A DNA stretch of 11,332 nt, from contig JAEYXD010000019.1 of assembly GCA_023428645.1 (NCBI GenBank), forward strand, positions 1 to 11,332. The letters are read 5' to 3'. The notes beneath the pieces were generated by a model that saw only the letters and a program-made list of their open reading frames with translations, made no database searches and was not told where the DNA came from. Positions within the stretch are counted from its first letter, which is position 1, and each line of letters opens with the position of its first letter. Source of the DNA: Pseudomonadota bacterium (GTDB lineage: Bacteria > Pseudomonadota > Gammaproteobacteria > Steroidobacterales > Steroidobacteraceae). This document shows, piece after piece, positions 1 through 6,938 of this stretch. The position numbers and the translations under genes were made by a program.

Positions 1-1
1 C

Positions 2-796
2 TCGCGCAAGAGCTGGGCAGCGGGTGACGCAACGAGCCGCGCCGTGCGGCTTGCGCTCATCGCGCTGACGGGTGAGATGGGCTATCCGTCCGCGCTCACG
101 GCGCCGACATGGGGGTTTCAGGACGTGCTGTTCGACGGCAAGCCGCTGTCCTATCCGCAGCAATTCGGCAGCTACGTCATGGAGAACGTGCTGTTCAAGC
201 TTTCCTTCCCGGCCGAGTTCCATGCCCAGACTGCCGTGGAAGCGGCGCTGAAGCTGCATCCCGAGGTCAAGGACCGTCTCGATCATATCGAGAGGATCGT
301 CATCGAGACCCAGGAGCCGGGCGCGCGCATCATCGACAAGACCGGACCGCTGGCGAATCCGGCCGATCGCGATCATTGCATCCAGTACATGGTCGCCGTG
401 CCCCTGATCTTTGGGCGGCTCGTCGCCGAAGACTACGAGGACGCCACGGCTCACGACCCGCGCGTCGATCGGCTGCGCGACAAAATGGTCGTCACCGAAA
501 ACACGACGTTCACGGCGGAGTACTATGCGCCGGACAAGCGCTATATCGGCAACGCAGTGCAGGTATTCTTCGATGACGGCACGCTGACCGAGCGCATCGC
601 GGTCGATTATCCGATCGGACATCGCAAGCGGCGCGCAGAAGGCATGCCGGTACTGCGCAAGAAATTCGAAGGCTCGGTGGCCGCGCACTTTGCGCCGAAG
701 CAGGCCGAAGCCATCAAGGCGATGTTCGCAGACCGTGCAAGGCTCAGCCAAATGCCCGTCAACGAATTCGTCGCGGGGCTGGTCAAGAACAGTTGA
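2..796 (+). CDS. prpD: 2-methylcitrate dehydratase PrpD, 3' part (runs in from left edge)
   Basis: PrpD dehydrates 2-methylcitrate to 2-methyl-cis-aconitate in the cytoplasmic methylcitrate cycle that burns propionyl-CoA. The reading frame is open from the first bases of the window, so the 264 residues seen are the C-terminal part of a protein that is about 480 residues in E. coli. The frame reads RKSWAAGDATSRA at the edge, then YPSALTAPTWGF, SYVMENVLFKLSFPAEFHAQ, NPADRDHCIQYMVA and YPIGH, all hallmark blocks of PrpD, and it ends with the typical RARLSQMPVNEF segment. The GTG at 44 lies inside the conserved block and is not a real start. The next gene begins about 10 bases after the stop, suggesting co-transcription. 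No other prp gene is visible; prpB, prpC or acnD would have to lie to the left. No frameshift or other damage is seen. Confidence 0.96.
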   Translation, partial: SRKSWAAGDATSRAVRLALIALTGEMGYPSALTAPTWGFQDVLFDGKPLSYPQQFGSYVMENVLFKLSFPAEFHAQTAVEAALKLHPEVKDRLDHIERIVIETQEPGARIIDKTGPLANPADRDHCIQYMVAVPLIFGRLVAEDYEDATAHDPRVDRLRDKMVVTENTTFTAEYYAPDKRYIGNAVQVFFDDGTLTERIAVDYPIGHRKRRAEGMPVLRKKFEGSVAAHFAPKQAEAIKAMFADRARLSQMPVNEFVAGLVKNS

Positions 797-806
797 GGTG
801 TTGCGA

Positions 807-1919
807 GTGTCGGTGTCGTTCAGAGCATTGTTCGTCGGCGATCGTTCCGAACCCTATGGCCTGCTCGAGCGCTTGCTCGACGGCTCCGACATCCAGGTCG
901 AGGAAGTCGTCTCGCACGACGGCTTGCTCGCTGCGGTCGCGACTCGCATCCCCGACATCATCATCTTCCAGCTCGAGAGTCTCGATGATCTCGTGCAATC
1001 CTGCCGCACGCTGAAGGCGAACCCCGCCACCGTGCTCGTGCCGCTGCTGGTGTTCGCGCGTTCGACGCGCCGCCGCGTCGGTGCCTTCGACGCGGGGGTC
1101 GACGACCTCGTCACGCATCAGGTGCGTCGCGAGGAGTTGCTGAGCCGCGTGCACGGGTTGCTGCGCGCGAGCGCCGCGCGCCGTCAGCTCGCGGCCGAGC
1201 AAGTGGCGGTCGAGGTGCGGCAGCGCGAACAGATTCGCGCGGCCTTTCGGCGCTACATTTCGCCGAAGGTCGCGGATCGCATTCTCGAGAATCCCGACCT
1301 GCGTGACTCGGTGTTCTCGGGTTCGAACATCCGCGCACACGCTGCCGTGATGTTCGCGGACATGCGCGGCTTCACGAGCATTTCGGAGCAGCTGCCGCCG
1401 GCCCATGTCGTCGAGCTCTTGAACGAATTCTTCGCGTGTCTCACGTCGATCACGTTCGAGTACGACGGCACCGTCTTCAACATGGCGGGCGACAGTTTGA
1501 TGGTGGGGTTCGGCGTGCCGGTCGAACAGTCGGACGGCTCGCAACGCGCGGTGCTCGCGGCACGGCAGATGATCGATCAATTCCAGGTGCTCGCCGACAA
1601 GTGGAAGGCGCAGCACAACATCGAGACCGGGCTTGGCATCGGCATCAACGTCGGCGAAGTGATCGCCGGCAACATCGGCTCGCCGGCCTACATGAACTAC
1701 ACGATCATCGGGGACACCGTAAACGTCGCGTCACGTCTCGGCCAGCGCGCGCGGGCGGGGGAGATGCTGTTCTCGGATTCCGTGAAGAAAGCGCTCGATG
1801 CACACGGTTTCGATGTCGAAGCGCTCGCGCTGCCGCCGCTCGTCCTGCGCGGCCGCTCGACGCCCATCGATATCTACTGCGTGCCGAGCCCGCAGCGCGT
1901 CGACCTGCGGCCGCACTAA
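807..1919 (+). CDS. class III adenylate/guanylate cyclase with degenerate receiver domain
   Basis: Predicted cytoplasmic nucleotide cyclase of 370 residues. Residues 5-120 look like a response-regulator receiver fold, but the usual phosphoacceptor Asp in the PDIIIFQLE strand is Gln55 and the conserved Lys near the end is His104, so it is probably not phosphorylated in the normal way. A helical linker (about 121-175, containing FRRYISPKVADRIL) precedes the catalytic domain at about 176-345. Metal-binding Asp185 (FADMRGFT) and Asp229 (AGDSLM) are present, as are transition-state Asn306 and Arg310 (VNVASR). The base-selecting Lys is replaced by Asn225 (VFNMAGD), and Thr299 occupies the Asp/Thr position. 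The start is taken as GTG 807 because TGAGG at 794-798 gives an 8-base spacing; in-frame GTG 798 or TTG 801 are alternatives. It follows prpD by 10 bases. cAMP is the likelier product, but specificity cannot be settled by eye. No transmembrane segment is seen. Confidence 0.92.
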   Translation: MSVSFRALFVGDRSEPYGLLERLLDGSDIQVEEVVSHDGLLAAVATRIPDIIIFQLESLDDLVQSCRTLKANPATVLVPLLVFARSTRRRVGAFDAGVDDLVTHQVRREELLSRVHGLLRASAARRQLAAEQVAVEVRQREQIRAAFRRYISPKVADRILENPDLRDSVFSGSNIRAHAAVMFADMRGFTSISEQLPPAHVVELLNEFFACLTSITFEYDGTVFNMAGDSLMVGFGVPVEQSDGSQRAVLAARQMIDQFQVLADKWKAQHNIETGLGIGINVGEVIAGNIGSPAYMNYTIIGDTVNVASRLGQRARAGEMLFSDSVKKALDAHGFDVEALALPPLVLRGRSTPIDIYCVPSPQRVDLRPH

Positions 1920-1994
1920 GGCGGATGTGCGCGCACGAGTGCGATCACGGCGAACGCTCGCGGGTTTGCTGCGCAAGAGGCGGGGAAGCAGGAG

Positions 1995-2672
1995 TCAGTA
2001 GCGCAGTTCGAAGCCGAAACCCATGAAGTTGACGCCGCCTTTGTCGTCGGCGAACAAGCCGAAGACGCTCGAGCGGTGCCACACCATGTAGCCAAGATAG
2101 GCTTCCTTGATGCCGGTGCCCTCGAACAGCGGTGCGAACGTGTCGAACTGCCGCAAGGGCAGATCCATCGTCCACTCCACGTAGTTCATCAATTTCTCGG
2201 ATTCGACGCCCTTCTTCGCGAAGTCGCGCTGCTCGCTCATGGGAACGCGCGTCACGTAGCTCAAGCCTTCACCCAGCCCGAGGCGCAGATGCTTCTGGGT
2301 GAAGGGCAGGCGCAAGTTGTAATGCGCCTTGATGTAGGCCGTCGCGCCCCAGCCATCCGGCTGGTAGCCGCGCTCCGCGAGATATTGCACGCCGACGTTC
2401 GCGGTCATCTCGATCGGCAACGTGAACAGCGTGTCGCTGAACTTCCGTCCCCAATCGGCTGTGATGATGTAGTTGGATTCGGGCGAAGGATCGTAGTCGC
2501 CAACCACGACGGTGGCGAGATCCGTCTCCGAGGACTTCACCCAGTGCAAGCGGAAGTTGCTCTTGCCCTCGTCACTGTCCTGCGCATTGCTGTAAGTCCA
2601 GGTCAGCAGTAACGCGACGAACAGCAATGCGAGCTGCAGGTGCTTGTTGGAATGTGCGGTCGCTCGAGACAT
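1995..2672 (-). CDS. exported outer-membrane beta-barrel protein, PagL (lipid A deacylase)-like C-terminus
   Basis: The 225-residue product starts with a clear Sec signal peptide (Lys10, hydrophobic stretch about 12-27, likely cleavage after SNA at residue 30). The rest is rich in alternating polar/aromatic strands and ends in an aromatic residue (FMGFGFELRY), as outer-membrane barrels do. Near the C-terminus, VWHRSSVFGLF places His199 and Ser201 as H-x-S, followed by a GG-N turn and the last strand. That arrangement resembles the catalytic His-x-Ser and final strand of PagL-type acyloxyacyl hydrolases, which remove the 3-O-acyl chain of lipid A. PagL usually has H-x-S-N, whereas here it is H-x-S-S. 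The export and barrel calls are fairly safe; the enzymatic call is tentative, and a non-enzymatic barrel is possible. The ATG at 2672 has AGG about 10 bases upstream. The gene converges on the cyclase gene with a 75-base gap. Confidence 0.75.
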   Translation of the reverse strand: MSRATAHSNKHLQLALLFVALLLTWTYSNAQDSDEGKSNFRLHWVKSSETDLATVVVGDYDPSPESNYIITADWGRKFSDTLFTLPIEMTANVGVQYLAERGYQPDGWGATAYIKAHYNLRLPFTQKHLRLGLGEGLSYVTRVPMSEQRDFAKKGVESEKLMNYVEWTMDLPLRQFDTFAPLFEGTGIKEAYLGYMVWHRSSVFGLFADDKGGVNFMGFGFELRY

Positions 2673-3097
2673 CGACTTGAACCTATTTCAATACGCCTGG
2701 CGAAGCAGTGAAACCAGCGCGACGTTAGCCTGGAAAAGCTGCGCACTCACTACGGCATCGGATGAAGCAGCGCTTAGCCTGCCCTGCATTTCCGGCGCGC
2801 GGCGAGGACTGTCGATCTCCTAACTCGTTGCGCACAGCAGCAGGTCCGCATGCTGCCAGAGGCATGACGGTCCACGCTGCGGATTGGTCCGCTGTTCGTG
2901 GCTGCTGCGGTGCGGAATTCGTTCGAGAGGTACTCGCGAGATGCAGCGCTCCAAGCGCAATTTGCACGCATTCCGCGCGTCTTTGCGCGTTCCGAAACTT
3001 CCACTGTGGCCTTTTGTAAAGGGCGCCGGTTTGCCATAGAGAATCACGATCTCGCTCTCTATAGTCCGCTCCCTTTGCGGGCCACTCAGGTGAATCT
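2673..3097. other. 425-base intergenic region between divergent genes
   Basis: The region separates the minus-strand barrel gene from the plus-strand exported protein gene and should contain both promoters. I see no convincing gene: short open frames occur on both strands but lack ribosome-binding sites and recognisable protein content. The only structured element is near the right end, an inverted repeat with a TATAGT box listed separately. No tRNA-like fold, direct repeats or mobile-element ends are apparent. Confidence 0.6.
3036..3065 (+). promoter_or_regulatory. candidate -10 element overlapped by an inverted repeat
   Basis: A perfect 7-base inverted repeat, ATAGAGA (3036-3042) and TCTCTAT (3056-3062), is separated by 13 bases. 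Its right arm runs into TATAGT (3060-3065), a good match to a sigma-70 -10 box. No good -35 lies at 16-18 bases; TTGCCA at 3031-3036 is 23 bases away. The start codon of the next gene is at 3098, leaving an untranslated leader of roughly 25 bases if this box is used. The layout would suit an operator for a dimeric regulator, but this is inference from position and symmetry only. Confidence 0.35.
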
Positions 3098-4192
3098 ATG
3101 GAGTTTCGAGACGATGAATCGCGCGCCGCGCGCCGTGTCGGCACGGTCGCGATGGGTGTGTTGGCGCTGACGTTGAGCGCCTCCGCTTCGGCGGCGGGTT
3201 ACAAGGCGCCGCGGAATGAATTCGGTCAGCCCGATCTGCAGGGCAACTGGACGAACGCAACGCTGACGAGTCTCGAGCGCCCGACGGAGTTCGGCAATCG
3301 GCTCGAGCTGACGGAGGCCGAGGCCGCGAAGATCGAGGGCACCGCGGCGGCGCACGTCGAAGAGAACGCGAAGCCGACCGATCCGACGCACGGCATTCAA
3401 GATCTGCCCAAGGATTGCGGTTACGGTTTCAGCGGCACGAACTGCGGCTACAACAACTTCTGGGTGGACCGCGGCACGCAAGTGATCCGCATCGACGGCA
3501 AGGCGCGCAGCTCGATCATCACCGAGCCTGCGAACGGCCGCATTCCGCCGCTCACGCCCGAAGGCCGTCAGCGCATCGGCGCCAAGATGGCCGCGTTCCG
3601 CAAGGGCGCGGGGCCGATGGATGGTCCGGAGATCCGCTCGCTCGGCGAGCGCTGCTTGATGTCGTTCGGCTCGAGCGCGGGTCCGCCGATGCTGCCGCTC
3701 ATGTACAACAACACGTACACGATCGTGCAGACGAAGGACGCCGTGATGATTCAGGTCGAGATGGTGCACGACGTGCGCGTCATTCGCCTGAACAGCAAGC
3801 CCGTGCCGAAAGCCGTCGCGAAATGGATGGGCGATTCGATCGGCCGCTGGGAGGGCGATACGCTCGTCGTCGAGACGACGAACTTCCATCCGCAGCACGG
3901 CTTCCGCGGCTCGCAAGAAAATCTGAAGGTGACCGAGCGCTTCACGCGCGTCTCGCCGCAGCAGATTCTCTACAAGTTCACGGTCGAGGACCCGACGACG
4001 TTCACGCAGCCGTTCAGCGGCGAGTTGCCGATGAATTACACGCCGGAAATGCTCTATGAGTACGCCTGCCACGAGGGCAACTATGCGTTGCCGGGCATTC
4101 TCGCGGGCGCTCGCGAGGAAGAGCGCGCGGCCGCGGCGAGCGGCAAGCAGGTCAAGCAGCGCTCGCTCGAGGAAGATGCTGCGGGCGAGTGA
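3098..4192 (+). CDS. exported protein of unknown function ('PDLQGNW' family)
   Basis: This 364-residue protein has an N-terminal signal peptide: basic residues around Arg12-Arg13, a hydrophobic stretch at about 15-28, and likely cleavage after ASASAA at 33. The twin arginines are not in a Tat consensus, so Sec export is favoured. The mature part carries blocks I recognise from a widespread uncharacterised family of environmental proteobacteria and acidobacteria: QPDLQGNWTNATL (44-56), ITEPANGRIPPLTPEG (141-156), SLGERC (181-186), GPPMLPLMYNN (195-205), GRWEGDTLVVETTNF (249-263) and YEYACHEGNYA (320-330). Four cysteines (107, 116, 186, 324) could form two disulfides in the periplasm. The C-terminal tail from about 340 is charged and probably disordered. 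ATG 3098 is supported by AGGTGA at 3088-3093. A strong hairpin follows the gene, so it is probably a single transcription unit. No function can be assigned from sequence. Confidence 0.9.
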   Translation: MEFRDDESRAARRVGTVAMGVLALTLSASASAAGYKAPRNEFGQPDLQGNWTNATLTSLERPTEFGNRLELTEAEAAKIEGTAAAHVEENAKPTDPTHGIQDLPKDCGYGFSGTNCGYNNFWVDRGTQVIRIDGKARSSIITEPANGRIPPLTPEGRQRIGAKMAAFRKGAGPMDGPEIRSLGERCLMSFGSSAGPPMLPLMYNNTYTIVQTKDAVMIQVEMVHDVRVIRLNSKPVPKAVAKWMGDSIGRWEGDTLVVETTNFHPQHGFRGSQENLKVTERFTRVSPQQILYKFTVEDPTTFTQPFSGELPMNYTPEMLYEYACHEGNYALPGILAGAREEERAAAASGKQVKQRSLEEDAAGE

Positions 4193-4219
4193 TTCCCCCA
4201 TGGGCGAATGAGTCCGGTC

Positions 4220-4245
4220 ATGCGGGGCGCTGCGGCGCCCCGCAT
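4220..4245 (+). terminator. GC-rich hairpin after the exported-protein gene
   Basis: An 11-base-pair stem pairs ATGCGGGGCGC (4220-4230) with GCGCCCCGCAT (4235-4245) around the loop TGCG, 27 bases after the preceding stop codon. It is followed by TCGTTGCG, which is only a poor U-tract, so termination may be inefficient or need Rho. CGAATG at 4205-4210 can alternatively pair with CATTCG at 4243-4248. Confidence 0.6.
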
Positions 4246-4274
4246 TCGTTGCGATGGCGCAGACCTGATTGGGA

Positions 4275-4304
4275 TTGGGGTCATCACCCGAGTTCTGGCA
4301 TAGT
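4275..4304 (+). promoter_or_regulatory. weak candidate promoter for tex
   Basis: TTGGGG (4275-4280), 18 bases, then CATAGT (4299-4304) resembles a poor sigma-70 promoter. It lies between the upstream terminator hairpin and the tex start codon at 4340. It is offered only because tex must have its own start if the hairpin terminates transcription. Confidence 0.25.
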
Positions 4305-4339
4305 TCGCGGCCCGTGAATTTCAACCGCGTCCAGAACTG

Positions 4340-6727
4340 ATGTTGCCTTCGATCGAGTCCCGCATCGCGACCGAGCTCTCGGTCAAGCCCACGCAAGTTG
4401 CCGCCGCCGTCGCGCTCATCGATGAGGGCGCCACGGTTCCCTTCATCGCCCGGTATCGCAAAGAAGCGACAGGCGGTCTCGACGATACGCAGCTGCGTAC
4501 CTTGAGCGAGCGGCTCGTATATCTGCGCGAGCTCGAGGATCGCCGCGCGGCGATCCTGAAGAGCATCGAGGAACAGAAGAAGCTCACGCCCGAGCTGCGT
4601 GCGAGCATCGAGGCGGCCGACAGCAAGCAGCGTCTCGAAGACTTGTACCTGCCGTACAAGCCGAAGCGGCGCACCAAGGCGCAGATCGCGCGCGAAGCCG
4701 GGCTCGAGCCGCTCGCGGAAGGCTTGCTCGCCGATCCGACACTGAATCCGCAGACGGAAGCCGCAAAATATTTGAAGGAGCCGTTCACGACGGATCAGGG
4801 CGACAACCCCGGCGTTCCCGACGTGAAGGCGGCGCTCGATGGCGCGCGGCAGATTCTGATCGAAAAGTTCGCCGAGGATGCCGAGCTCATCGGCGCGCTC
4901 CGCTCGCACCTGGAAGAGCAGGGTATCGTCGTTTCGACCGTCGCCGACGGCAAGCAAGAGGCGGGCGCGAAGTTCCGCGACTACTTCGATTACAAGGAGC
5001 AGCTCGGCAAGATCCCTTCGCATCGCGCGCTGGCGCTGTTTCGCGGCCGCACCGAGGAGGTCCTGCGGATCTCGCTCAAGCTGCCGGAAGAGATCGAAGT
5101 GGCGGAGGCCGCCGCCGCGGCGACAGCACCGAAACCCGTCGCGTCGCCGAACTCTTGCGAGCTCAAGATCGCCGCTCGCTATCGCATCGCCGATCAGGGG
5201 CGTGCCGCCGATGCATGGCTCAAGGACACCGTGCGCTGGACTTGGCAGGTGAAAGTCGCCTGGCAGCTGGAGGCCGATTTGTTCGGCGCGCTGCGTGAGC
5301 GCGCTGAAGAAGAGGCGATTCGCGTGTTCGGCTCGAACCTGCACGACCTGCTGCTCGCCGCGCCGGCGGGCGCCCGCGTGACGATGGGGCTCGATCCGGG
5401 CATCCGCACCGGCGTGAAGGTCGCGATCGTCGATCGCACCGGCAAGGTCGTCGACACCGCGACCGTGTATCCGTTCCCGCCGAGGAACGATCTCGAAGGC
5501 ACGTTGCACACGCTCGGCAAGCTGGCCGAGAAGCATGCTGTCGAGCTGATCGGCATCGGCAACGGGACGGCGTCGCGCGAGACGGATCGGCTCGCCGCCG
5601 AGCTGATCAAGCGCAATCCGAAGCTTGCGCTGACGAAGATCGTCGTGTCGGAGGCCGGCGCGTCGGTGTACTCGGCTTCCGAGCTTGCCTCGCGCGAGCT
5701 ACCGGATCTCGACGTGAGCCTGCGCGGCGCGGTCTCGATCGCGCGCCGCTTGCAGGACCCGCTCGCGGAACTCGTGAAAATCGATCCGAAGTCGATCGGC
5801 GTCGGCCAGTATCAGCACGACGTGAGCCAGACCAAGCTCGCGAAATCCCTCGATGCCATCGTCGAGGACTGCGTGAACGCCGTTGGTGTCGATGTGAACA
5901 TGGCGTCGCCGGCGCTGCTCGCGCGCGTCTCGGGCCTGACGTCGACGCTCGCCGAGAACATCGTGAGCCATCGCAATCAGCATGGCGCCTTTGCCAATCG
6001 CGACGCCCTGAAGAAAGTGCCGCGTCTGGGACCGAAGACGTTCGAGCAGGCCGCGGGATTCCTGCGCGTCGTCGGCGGCGACAATCCGCTCGACATGTCC
6101 GCCGTGCATCCCGAAGCCTACGAAGTCGTCGAACGCATTCTCGCCGACCTGAAAAGGCCGGTGAAGGAAGTGATCGGCGACAGCGGCGTGCTGCGCAAGG
6201 TGGAGCCGGCGAAGTACACCGACGAAAAGTTCGGCGTGCCGACGGTGCGCGACATTCTGCGCGAGCTCGAGAAGCCGGGCCGCGATCCGCGTCCGGAATT
6301 CAAGACCGCCGCCTTCAAGGAAGGCGTCGAGGAGCTCAAGGATCTGCAGCCGGGCATGCTGCTCGAAGGTGTGGTCACGAACGTCACGAACTTCGGCGCG
6401 TTCGTCGATATCGGCGTGCACCAGGACGGTCTCGTGCACATCTCCATGATGTCGCACAAGTTCATCAAGGACCCGCGTGAAGTCGTGAAGGCCGGCGACG
6501 TCGTGAAGGTCAAGGTGCTCGAGGTCGACGTCCCGCGCAAGCGCATCGCGCTCACGATGAAGCTCGATGCCGCGCCTCCACGAGATGCCTCGCGCGGCGA
6601 CCATCGCGGCGGCGGACGCCCTGGCGATCGCAATGCCGCGCCGTCGCGCCAAGCGCCGCGCGAGCAGCCTGCGTCCGTGGGCAGCGGCCTGATGGCTGAA
6701 GCGTTCGCGAAGGCCCTGAAGAAGTAA
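4340..6727 (+). CDS. tex: Tex transcription accessory / RNA-binding protein
   Basis: Tex (YhgF in E. coli) is a conserved cytoplasmic nucleic-acid-binding protein linked to transcription and RNA metabolism, related to eukaryotic Spt6. The 795-residue product begins with the family's helical N-terminal region (VPFIARYRKEATGGLDDTQL, then LEDLYLPYKPKRR). A YqgF/RNase H-like domain starts at about 345 (MGLDPGIRTGVK from 349; IGNGTASRETDRLAAELI follows). A helix-hairpin-helix region runs about 488-575 (GQYQHDV, then RLGPKTFEQAAGFLR), and an S1 RNA-binding domain about 669-740 (GVVTNVTNFGAFVDIGVHQD). The last 50 or so residues form a low-complexity Arg/Gly/Pro-rich tail, often seen in this family. 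Length is close to that of E. coli Tex (about 773). ATG 4340 fits the family N-terminus although the ribosome-binding site is weak (CAGAAC). A long hairpin follows the stop. The gene appears intact and monocistronic. Confidence 0.97.
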   Translation: MLPSIESRIATELSVKPTQVAAAVALIDEGATVPFIARYRKEATGGLDDTQLRTLSERLVYLRELEDRRAAILKSIEEQKKLTPELRASIEAADSKQRLEDLYLPYKPKRRTKAQIAREAGLEPLAEGLLADPTLNPQTEAAKYLKEPFTTDQGDNPGVPDVKAALDGARQILIEKFAEDAELIGALRSHLEEQGIVVSTVADGKQEAGAKFRDYFDYKEQLGKIPSHRALALFRGRTEEVLRISLKLPEEIEVAEAAAAATAPKPVASPNSCELKIAARYRIADQGRAADAWLKDTVRWTWQVKVAWQLEADLFGALRERAEEEAIRVFGSNLHDLLLAAPAGARVTMGLDPGIRTGVKVAIVDRTGKVVDTATVYPFPPRNDLEGTLHTLGKLAEKHAVELIGIGNGTASRETDRLAAELIKRNPKLALTKIVVSEAGASVYSASELASRELPDLDVSLRGAVSIARRLQDPLAELVKIDPKSIGVGQYQHDVSQTKLAKSLDAIVEDCVNAVGVDVNMASPALLARVSGLTSTLAENIVSHRNQHGAFANRDALKKVPRLGPKTFEQAAGFLRVVGGDNPLDMSAVHPEAYEVVERILADLKRPVKEVIGDSGVLRKVEPAKYTDEKFGVPTVRDILRELEKPGRDPRPEFKTAAFKEGVEELKDLQPGMLLEGVVTNVTNFGAFVDIGVHQDGLVHISMMSHKFIKDPREVVKAGDVVKVKVLEVDVPRKRIALTMKLDAAPPRDASRGDHRGGGRPGDRNAAPSRQAPREQPASVGSGLMAEAFAKALKK

Positions 6728-6745
6728 TCGGGTCAATGCAATAAC

Positions 6746-6785
6746 CCAAGCACCGTCACCGCGGTCGCCGCGGTGCGGTGCTTGG
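6746..6785. terminator. long hairpin downstream of tex
   Basis: The left arm 6746-6764 and right arm 6768-6785 pair over 18 base pairs with one bulged A and a TCG loop (arms begin CCAAGCACCG and end CGGTGCTTGG). It starts 19 bases after the tex stop. It is a very stable fold, but no run of T follows on either strand, so it may act as a Rho-assisted terminator or as a 3'-end stabiliser of the transcript. Confidence 0.6.
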
Positions 6786-6938
6786 AACAATCGCGTCCAG
6801 AATCAGCGCTCCATCGCTCTTTGGCGATCCTCTACATCAACAGCGACGTGCCGTTTGCGCGCGTGCTGTTCGCTGGAACGGCTATGCCTCGATCGCGGCA
6901 AGAAGAACGCCGCGAATACAACGAGCAAGGAGAGTTCC

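Noticed and set aside
690..806. N-terminal extension of the cyclase back to 690, overlapping prpD
   Set aside because: The extra residues are a frame-shifted reading of conserved prpD codons; GTG 807 has a well-placed ribosome-binding site.
1927..1936. Perfect palindrome GTGCGCGCAC between the convergent cyclase and barrel genes
   Set aside because: At ten bases in GC-rich DNA this is expected by chance, and it leaves no usable loop for a terminator.
2725..3170. Several short open frames in the 425-base gap on both strands
   Set aside because: They have no ribosome-binding sites, no recognisable domains, mutually overlapping frames and Cys/Arg/Ser-rich random-looking composition.
3086..5536. 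An 816-codon open frame on the minus strand, antisense to the exported-protein gene and most of tex
   Set aside because: It crosses two well-supported plus-strand genes and the terminator between them. Its composition is Arg/Leu/His-heavy, as expected for a shadow of GC-rich codons, and it shows no recognisable motifs.
5699..6790. Long minus-strand open frame opposite the 3' half of tex
   Set aside because: It is a shadow of the conserved tex coding region; the His/Arg-rich translation has no domain and runs through the tex terminator hairpin.
6855..6938. Extended UndA N-terminus starting at 6855
   Set aside because: The added residues have no counterpart in UndA, while ATG 6939 has a near-perfect ribosome-binding site and starts exactly at the family N-terminus.
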